Shown: one piece after another, positions 44,841 through 48,776 of the stretch
Numbering within the stretch: position 1 is the first letter of the stretch
Layout: every line of letters begins with the position of its first letter
NCBI GenBank assembly: GCA_905235855.1
Contig: CAJONE010000007.1
Location: 2,816 to 51,591 of the forward strand
Source of the DNA: an uncultured Bacteroidales bacterium
Lineage (GTDB): Bacteria > Bacteroidota > Bacteroidia > Bacteroidales > P3
DNA: 48,776 nt
Direction: 5' to 3'
Notes under the pieces: model-generated
Seen by the model: the letters and a program-made list of their open reading frames with translations, nothing else
Database searches by the model: none
Told to the model about the DNA's origin: nothing
Position numbers and translations under genes: made by a program

Positions 44841-44996
44841 AAAAAAGTGTCGGATTTTTCGCTTGATATAATTCATTATTCGCTTGATTTGATATTATTA
44901 AGCAGCGCTCAAGGATGCCTTGCATTTCAGCGGAGCTCAAGGCCACGACCAGCGGTCAGGTTCGGAAATACTGCACAGCAGGTCGTAGTATAGTTG

Positions 44997-45139
44997 TGGT
45001 ATGGTCATGGTATGGTCATGGTAAAGTCATGGTAAAGTCATGGTAAAGTCATGGTAAAGTCATGGTAAAGTCGTGGTAAAGTCATGGTAAAGTCGTGGTA
45101 TGGTCGTGGTATGGTCATGGTATAGTCATGGTAAAGTCA
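44997..45139 (+). repeat. 11-bp tandem array, 13 units (copy A)
   Basis: Thirteen uninterrupted 11-bp units of TGGTAAAGTCA or its variants TGGTATGGTCA, TGGTATAGTCA and TGGTAAAGTCG. A degenerate unit (TAGTATAGTTG) precedes it. Variation is confined to three positions of the unit. Unit length is near one helical turn. Confidence 0.95.
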
Positions 45140-45263
45140 TGAGAAACATAAATTGCAGCGAATTTAAGTTTTTTTAGGAAGGCTCGTGACTAATTTAACA
45201 TTTCGTCGGGTCATTACATCTATGGGGGGAAGGTATGCAGCAGTATCTACCTTTTGCCAACAA

Positions 45264-45291
45264 AAAGCCTCGTTTCTCAAGACGAGGCTTT
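45264..45291 (-). terminator. Hairpin inside repeat copy A
   Basis: AAAGCCTCGT / ACGAGGCTTT form a perfect 10-bp stem with an 8-nt loop; on the minus strand a T-run (TTTTTG) follows. A second terminator-type element downstream of hepT. The same hairpin occurs in copy B. Confidence 0.7.
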
Positions 45292-45313
45292 CCCATGATT
45301 TGGCAACCCACCC

Positions 45314-45343
45314 CAAAAAAGCGGCTCGGTTTTGAGTCGCTTT
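45314..45343 (-). terminator. Rho-independent terminator of the mntA-hepT operon
   Basis: On the minus strand AAAAGCGACTC and GAGCCGCTTTT arms (one G-T pair) close a 5-6-nt loop and lead into TTTTTT. It is 47 bp beyond the hepT stop and belongs to repeat copy A. Confidence 0.75.
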
Positions 45344-45389
45344 TGTTCTTTTATGGTTGGTTGGGCTGAGCGCCCGCCTCCTGGCACAC

Positions 45390-45722
45390 TTAACCTAATA
45401 GCGAAACTACATCCTCACGCAACCTTGGGATATGGTTAATCACCAAACTCCATAGAAAATCAGGGGTCACGTTGTCGTATGCATGAATAACTCGATTTCG
45501 AGTGCCGATAATTGCCTTTGCATTAGGAAGGACAACTGAAGGATCGTGCTTCAACAACTGATTGATTGCCTCCCCCATAATCTCCACATTGCGTTCTACA
45601 GCACGCTGACGGAGGATGTCCTTCTGGAATTTCGCAAAAATCTTCTCGCCTTCGAAAAACGATTCGACCTCTTCGCAGGCGTTCAACACATCATGCAGGT
45701 ACTTAAGGCTATATTCATCCAT
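45390..45722 (-). CDS. hepT: HepT-like ribonuclease toxin
   Basis: 110 residues from the ATG at 45722 (MDEYSLKYLHDV); an ATG at 45797 would add 25 residues inside mntA and is unlikely. All-helical HEPN fold with the catalytic motif RX4HXY intact: R75, H80, Y82 in RNRVIHAY. HepT is an RNA-cutting toxin that MntA inactivates by adding AMP to the motif tyrosine. Its start overlaps the mntA stop by 8 bp (ATGGATGA), so the two are translationally coupled with the antitoxin first. It is flanked by the long direct repeats. Confidence 0.92.
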   Translation of the reverse strand: MDEYSLKYLHDVLNACEEVESFFEGEKIFAKFQKDILRQRAVERNVEIMGEAINQLLKHDPSVVLPNAKAIIGTRNRVIHAYDNVTPDFLWSLVINHIPRLREDVVSLLG

Positions 45723-46014
45723 AGATTTGAACTTTGGTGCGATCCACTTGGCTGCGGAAGACAGGGTTGCGTATTGCCTTATCCTCCACGAGGTCAATCT
45801 CTCTCCCTAGGAGAGTTTTTAGAGCCTCCTGCAGCTGCAGGTAATTTTCGGCATAGTTCTCGACGGGCAGTTCGTCGAAAGACACAAGAATGTCAATATC
45901 GCTGTTATCGTTGAATCGGTCGGTGAGCACCGATCCAAACACCGACATTTTCTCTACAGCGTAGATGTTGCAGAGTCGCTTTATAGCATCGATATTTCGT
46001 TCAATTATTGACAT
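45715..46014 (-). CDS. mntA: MntA-like nucleotidyltransferase antitoxin
   Basis: 99 residues from the ATG at 46014 (MSIIERN); an ATG at 46032 falls inside an inverted repeat and is less likely. Minimal nucleotidyltransferase fold with the exact motif GSX10DXD: G27, S28, D39, D41 (FGSVLTDRFNDNSDIDI). In characterised pairs MntA adds AMP units to the Tyr of HepT's RX4HXY. A third acidic residue may be E78 or D79 in REIDLVED. Being first in the operon, it is made ahead of the toxin. Confidence 0.92.
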   Translation of the reverse strand: MSIIERNIDAIKRLCNIYAVEKMSVFGSVLTDRFNDNSDIDILVSFDELPVENYAENYLQLQEALKTLLGREIDLVEDKAIRNPVFRSQVDRTKVQIYG

Positions 46015-46028
46015 GCTGTTGAAGTAAC

Positions 46029-46050
46029 GCAATAATCATATAATTATTGC
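46029..46050 (-). promoter_or_regulatory. Perfect inverted repeat upstream of mntA, candidate operator
   Basis: GCAATAAT and ATTATTGC (8-bp arms, 6-bp spacer CATATA) lie 15 bp upstream of the mntA ATG at 46014. The place, symmetry and AT-rich spacer fit an operator for autoregulation. A TATAAT lies close by on the minus strand (about 46075-46080). Confidence 0.5.
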
Positions 46051-46190
46051 ATTGCATCCATCTTTCGATTATAACAGACTGGTTAATCCTGTTTTTGTTG
46101 ATACAAGGATCAATCATCTAATCATTATTCCATAAGATTTGGTTGCGACAGATGCCAGTCTTGTCACATCAGGAATTGCAAAGCCCGATA

Positions 46191-46637
46191 AAGAAAGTGT
46201 CGGATTTTTCGCTTGGTATAATTCATTATTCGCTTGATTTGATATTATTAAGCGGCGCTCAAGAATGCCTTGCATTTCAGCGGAGCTCAAGGCCACGACC
46301 AGCGGTCAGGTTCGGAAATACTGCACAGCAGGTCGTAGTATAGTCGTGGTATAGTCGTGGTATGGTCATGGTATGGTCATGGTAAAGTCATGGTAAAGTC
46401 ATGGTAAAGTCATGGTAAAGTCATGAGAAACATAAATTGCAGCGAATTTAAGTTTTTTTAGGAAGGCTCGTGACTAATTTAACATTTCGTCGGGTCATAC
46501 ATATACGGGGGAGGTGAGGTATGCAGCAGGATCTACCTTTAGCCAACAAAAAAGCCTCGCTTCTCAAGACGAGGCTTTCCCATGATTTGGCAACCCACCC
46601 CAAAAAAGCGGCGCGTTGTTTGAGCCGCCTTTATTCA
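46191..46637 (+). repeat. Long direct repeat, copy B (right of MntA-HepT)
   Basis: 447-bp counterpart of 44841-45353 in the same orientation. Apart from the tandem-array length there are scattered substitutions and a small replaced block (around 46498-46525, GGGGGAGGTGAGG versus GGGGGGAAGG). Hairpins at its right end (stem AAAGCCTCG... near 46553-46580 and a GCGGC / GCCGC stem near 46608-46630) are retained although the second arm has changed, with compensating changes in the stem. It ends about 130 bp upstream of the plus-strand ATPase. Confidence 0.92.
46347..46423 (+). repeat. 11-bp tandem array, 7 units (copy B)
   Basis: Seven units of the same 11-bp repeat as at 44997-45139, in the order one TGGTATAGTCG, two TGGTATGGTCA, four TGGTAAAGTCA. 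It is preceded by the same degenerate unit (TAGTATAGTCG) and followed by TGAGAAAC in both copies. Confidence 0.95.
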
Positions 46638-46694
46638 CTTGTTTTCGTTTGATGCCGGGGGCAGCCTGTTGCATCTGGGGAAAGTTCCACAAGA

Positions 46695-46741
46695 TTGTGG
46701 TCCACAAAGTTGTGTACTTTTGCAAAAATGTTGTATCTTTG
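46695..46741 (+). promoter_or_regulatory. Two overlapping promoters for the plus-strand ATPase
   Basis: First set: TTG 46695-46697, 17 nt, TACTTTTG 46715-46722. Second set: TTG 46710-46712, 21 nt, TATCTTTG 46734-46741. Both -7 boxes match TAnnTTTG exactly. The second is 28 bp from the ATG at 46770. Confidence 0.65.
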
Positions 46742-46769
46742 CATCTTAACAACCAATGATTTTAATGTT

Positions 46770-47891
46770 ATGAAAAAGTCATTTATATATGGAGTAGCTG
46801 TTGAAGGTGAGAATTTTACCGACCGTGTATCCGAGACCAAGCGGTTGAAGCAGGATTTCGAAAACGGACAGAATGTGGTGCTTATCTCACCTCGTCGTAT
46901 GGGGAAGACCTCTCTTGTGAGGCGAGTCATTTCCCAGGTCGATACCAACAAGGTCGTTGTCGTATATCTAGACATCTACGATTGCCGTACCGAATATGAC
47001 TTCTACAACAAGCTGGTGTCTGCTACACTCAATCAGACTGCAAGCAAGGTCGAACAAGTGCTCCGCAATGTCAAAGACTTCCTCACGCGCTTGGCTCCAA
47101 GAGTCTCGTTCGGTTTCGACCCCGCCAACGAGATGTCCGTCTCGTTGGGCATCACCCCGAAGGAATATTCACCCGAAGAACTTCTGCAGTTGCCGGAGAG
47201 TCTGGCAACAAGGATTGGCAAGCATATTGTGGTTTGCATTGATGAATTCCAGCAGATAGGGGCTTTTGGCAATTCGTTGGAGGTCCAGAAACGCGTACGT
47301 GGAGTCTGGCAGTTGCAACAGAACGTCTCTTATTGTCTGTTCGGCAGCAAGAAACACATGCTCACCGACATGTTTCAGAACAAGCGTATGCCGTTCTATC
47401 AGTTCGGCGACATCCGCCACCTCCAGCCCATCCCCACCTCCGACTGGATTCCCTTTATACGGCATAAGTTCGAGGAGAACAGTCAGACCATCACCGATAA
47501 GCAGATAACGCGAATCTGTGATACTGTCGAGAACCAGTCATCCTACGTTCAGCAGCTGGCGTGGAACGTGATGCTCGATAGCGGAACCAAGGTCAGCGAT
47601 GCCACAATCGATGAAGCTGTGAACGACTTGATTGACCAGAATTCCATTCTTTTCTTGCAACAGACGGATGGCCTTTCCGCATACCAGATTAATTTCCTCA
47701 AGGCTCTTGTAGTTGGCGAGACAGGCGATTTCACATCTTCGGCCATCCTTCAGAAATACAACCTAGGCTCGAAGTCCAATATCAGTCGCATACAAGAAAG
47801 CCTGATAAAGAAAGAACTGATAGAGAAAACAGGTCGCGCTGTGACCATAGCAGACCCCGTCCTAAAACTGTGGCTCCTCCGTGAAAAATAG
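46770..47891 (+). CDS. AAA ATPase of the archaeal-ATPase-like group with C-terminal winged helix
   Basis: 373 residues from the ATG at 46770 (MKKSFIYG); the ATG at 46695 lies inside the promoter and is rejected. Walker A SPRRMGKT at 40-47, Walker B VVCIDEF at 154-160, and a sensor segment LFGSKKHML. The C-terminal region (ALVVGETGDFTSSAILQKY, KSNISRIQESLIKKELIEK) reads as a winged-helix domain. Unlike the ATPase at 43269-44474 it has no DUF4143. Such P-loop proteins are common in Bacteroidota variable regions and their role is unknown. A 9-bp stem hairpin at 47949-47974 follows it. Confidence 0.9.
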   Translation: MKKSFIYGVAVEGENFTDRVSETKRLKQDFENGQNVVLISPRRMGKTSLVRRVISQVDTNKVVVVYLDIYDCRTEYDFYNKLVSATLNQTASKVEQVLRNVKDFLTRLAPRVSFGFDPANEMSVSLGITPKEYSPEELLQLPESLATRIGKHIVVCIDEFQQIGAFGNSLEVQKRVRGVWQLQQNVSYCLFGSKKHMLTDMFQNKRMPFYQFGDIRHLQPIPTSDWIPFIRHKFEENSQTITDKQITRICDTVENQSSYVQQLAWNVMLDSGTKVSDATIDEAVNDLIDQNSILFLQQTDGLSAYQINFLKALVVGETGDFTSSAILQKYNLGSKSNISRIQESLIKKELIEKTGRAVTIADPVLKLWLLREK

Positions 47892-47948
47892 AAAGTTTTT
47901 CTCCTTTATCAACTAACTCAGACCTGTGAATTGTTGTGCAATAGTGAG

Positions 47949-47974
47949 AGCAATGAACGCTTGTATTCATTGCT
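47949..47974. terminator. Hairpin after the plus-strand ATPase
   Basis: AGCAATGAA / TTCATTGCT form a perfect 9-bp stem with an 8-nt loop, 58 bp beyond the stop. No T-run follows, so it may be a weak terminator or an mRNA-stabilising element. Confidence 0.4.
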
Positions 47975-48058
47975 GAACCGAAGCCGACATTGACTTCGAA
48001 TGAGGCAGCCATCCGTAAAATCCGGGAATTCCGTAAATTCCGAATAACCCCCCGACAG

Positions 48059-48090
48059 AAAAAAAAGTGCTGGATTACAAAATTCAGCAC
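48059..48090 (-). terminator. Rho-independent terminator of the YoeB-type operon
   Basis: On the minus strand GTGCTG and CAGCAC close a 12-nt loop and run directly into eight T residues, 25 bp beyond the yoeB stop. Confidence 0.85.
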
Positions 48091-48114
48091 CTCAGAAACT
48101 GTAAACGATCTCTG

Positions 48115-48393
48115 TCACTTATCACTATAATGCCCGTAGGCTGTGAGAACGTCCACATGTACCACGTTTTCTATGATCTCGTAAACCAGGCGGTGCTTTT
48201 TCGTGATACGACGGCTCCATAGTGAACCGTTGCAGCCTTTTAACTGTTCCGGTTTGCCTGTGCCTGATTGTGGGTGGTCGTAAAGTTCGCCGATGAGACA
48301 GAGTGCCTTCTGGTATGATTTGGGCTCGCTCAGGCTCAATTTCTTAAGGTCCCGTTGAGCCTGCTCCTTGATTTCCACACTGTAGCGACTCAT
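48115..48393 (-). CDS. yoeB: YoeB/Txe-family mRNA interferase toxin
   Basis: 92 residues. YoeB signature: GKPEQLKGCNGSLWSRRITK around residues 46-65, HRLVYEI, and GHYSDK at the C-terminus. In E. coli YoeB the matching positions (Glu46, Arg65, His83) form the ribosome-dependent nuclease site; here E49, R61/R62 region and H88 (GHY) are candidates. Its start overlaps the antitoxin stop by 4 bp. A terminator follows. Confidence 0.93.
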   Translation of the reverse strand: MSRYSVEIKEQAQRDLKKLSLSEPKSYQKALCLIGELYDHPQSGTGKPEQLKGCNGSLWSRRITKKHRLVYEIIENVVHVDVLTAYGHYSDK

Positions 48394-48626
48394 AGGCTTC
48401 GAATATACTGGTCAAGCTCTGCTACATTGTTGAACATCACGCCAGGCTGTTTCCTGGCCTCCTCCACACGTGCAAAAAACTCCTTGCTGGACATCTCCGC
48501 TGAATCGTTTTCTTTTTCAGCCGCAAGTTTCCGCAGATATTTCACAGCCCGTTTCAGCAGATTCTCGTCCTCTGCGATGATGCTCATATTACGGAGCATC
48601 TCAGCGTTTAATTCCATTGAAGTCAT
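48390..48626 (-). CDS. Antitoxin partner of YoeB, not YefM/Phd-like
   Basis: 78 residues. It opens with MELNAEMLRNMSIIAEDE and continues KRAVKYLRKLAAEK and SSKEFFARVEEAR; it has none of the N-terminal Phd/YefM fold marks. It is predicted largely helical. Its position ahead of the toxin with a 4-bp ATGA overlap makes it the antitoxin by context. Similar short proteins accompany YoeB/RelE toxins in Bacteroides. The ATG at 48626 or the one at 48617 may be used. Confidence 0.8.
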   Translation of the reverse strand: MTSMELNAEMLRNMSIIAEDENLLKRAVKYLRKLAAEKENDSAEMSSKEFFARVEEARKQPGVMFNNVAELDQYIRSL

Positions 48627-48651
48627 AATCTTGGCTTTTCAGATTCATTTG

Positions 48652-48659
48652 CAAAGATA
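48652..48659 (-). promoter_or_regulatory. -7 box upstream of the antitoxin gene
   Basis: TATCTTTG on the minus strand (48659-48652) matches TAnnTTTG and lies 25 bp upstream of the ATG at 48626. No clear -33 element is present. Bases 48660-48776 hold no supported gene. Confidence 0.55.
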
Positions 48660-48776
48660 AAACATTTTTCCTAATCCGCATGTAGACTCAACTACCAAGT
48701 GCAACACAGTTGTGCAAATATAGCATAAATTTAAGTTTGGGGGTATCGAAGTTCAAAAGTTTTCTCGGTCGGAGGT

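Larger units (their letters stand above)
44841..45353 (+). repeat. Long direct repeat, copy A (left of MntA-HepT)
   Basis: 513 bp that correspond almost base for base to 46191-46637. Shared order: AAGTGTCGGATTTTTCGCTT, a 100-bp segment with a short conserved open frame on the minus strand (about 36 codons starting at 44946), GCGGTCAGGTTCGG, the 11-bp tandem array, then AGCGAATTTAAGTTTTTTTA, ATTTCGTCGGGTCAT, and two hairpins near the right end. The length difference from copy B (66 bp) equals exactly six 11-bp units. The two copies have the same orientation and lie 1.35 kb apart on either side of the toxin-antitoxin genes. Confidence 0.92.

Noticed and set aside
44710-44946. 78-codon protein gene at repeat copy A
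   Set aside because: Only the first 34 or so codons are shared with copy B and the rest diverges at the repeat border; treated as a feature of the repeat.
44997-45139. CRISPR array
   Set aside because: Units are 11 bp and directly adjacent with no spacers; no cas genes are nearby.
45715-45797. Long form of HepT starting at 45797
   Set aside because: The added 25 residues lie fully inside mntA; the start at 45722 gives the normal 110-residue length and the coupled 8-bp overlap.

Overview
The window is chromosomal DNA from a member of the Bacteroidales (Bacteroidota). The evidence is a Bat (Bacteroides aerotolerance) operon, a secreted protein with a type IX secretion (T9SS) C-terminal sorting domain, Bacteroidota-type promoters (TAnnTTTG -7 boxes), an S9 DPP-IV-family peptidase, the DNPR (meso-DAP) motif in MurE, and a trimeric-type [FeFe]-hydrogenase operon typical of anaerobic gut bacteria. 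I do not name a genus.

Layout. 1-5635 (minus strand): 5' part of a secreted protein running off the left edge, tyrosyl-tRNA synthetase, and a 999-residue T9SS cargo protein. 5888-14383 (plus): the Bat operon (MoxR ATPase, DUF58 protein, a membrane-anchored partner, BatA, BatB, BatC, and a single ORF that fuses BatD and BatE), followed by an RseC-like protein. 15039-20396 (plus): polyprenol-phosphate glycosyltransferase, dipeptidyl peptidase, riboflavin synthase and GlmS. 20934-36272 (plus): a complete division and cell wall (dcw) cluster in the order mraZ-rsmH-ftsL-ftsI-murE-mraY-[murD position]-ftsW-murG-murC-ftsQ-ftsA-ftsZ, closed by a strong bidirectional terminator. 36397-42243 (minus): a rhodanese/metallo-beta-lactamase lipoprotein and a four-gene NAD(P)-linked [FeFe]-hydrogenase operon. 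42244-48776: a gene-poor accessory region with two different AAA ATPases, a remnant of a third, an MntA-HepT toxin-antitoxin module and a YoeB-type module.

Two things stand out. First, the murD position in the dcw cluster holds an intact 179-codon gene that encodes only the C-terminal Mur-ligase domain, with the usual catalytic and substrate-binding signatures replaced. It looks like a retained pseudoenzyme, so the D-glutamate-adding step must be done by something outside this window. Second, the MntA-HepT pair lies exactly between two direct repeats of about 450-510 bp (44841-45353 and 46191-46637). The repeats differ almost only in the copy number (13 versus 7) of an internal 11-bp tandem repeat and each carries terminator-like hairpins, so the arrangement looks like an excisable or duplicated toxin-antitoxin cassette.

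How the genes work together: GlmS supplies glucosamine-6-phosphate for UDP-GlcNAc and so for the Mur pathway next door. The dcw genes build and place the septum. The hydrogenase operon would re-oxidise NAD(P)H and ferredoxin during fermentation. The Bat proteins form a periplasm-facing vWA/TPR complex with a MoxR chaperone ATPase.
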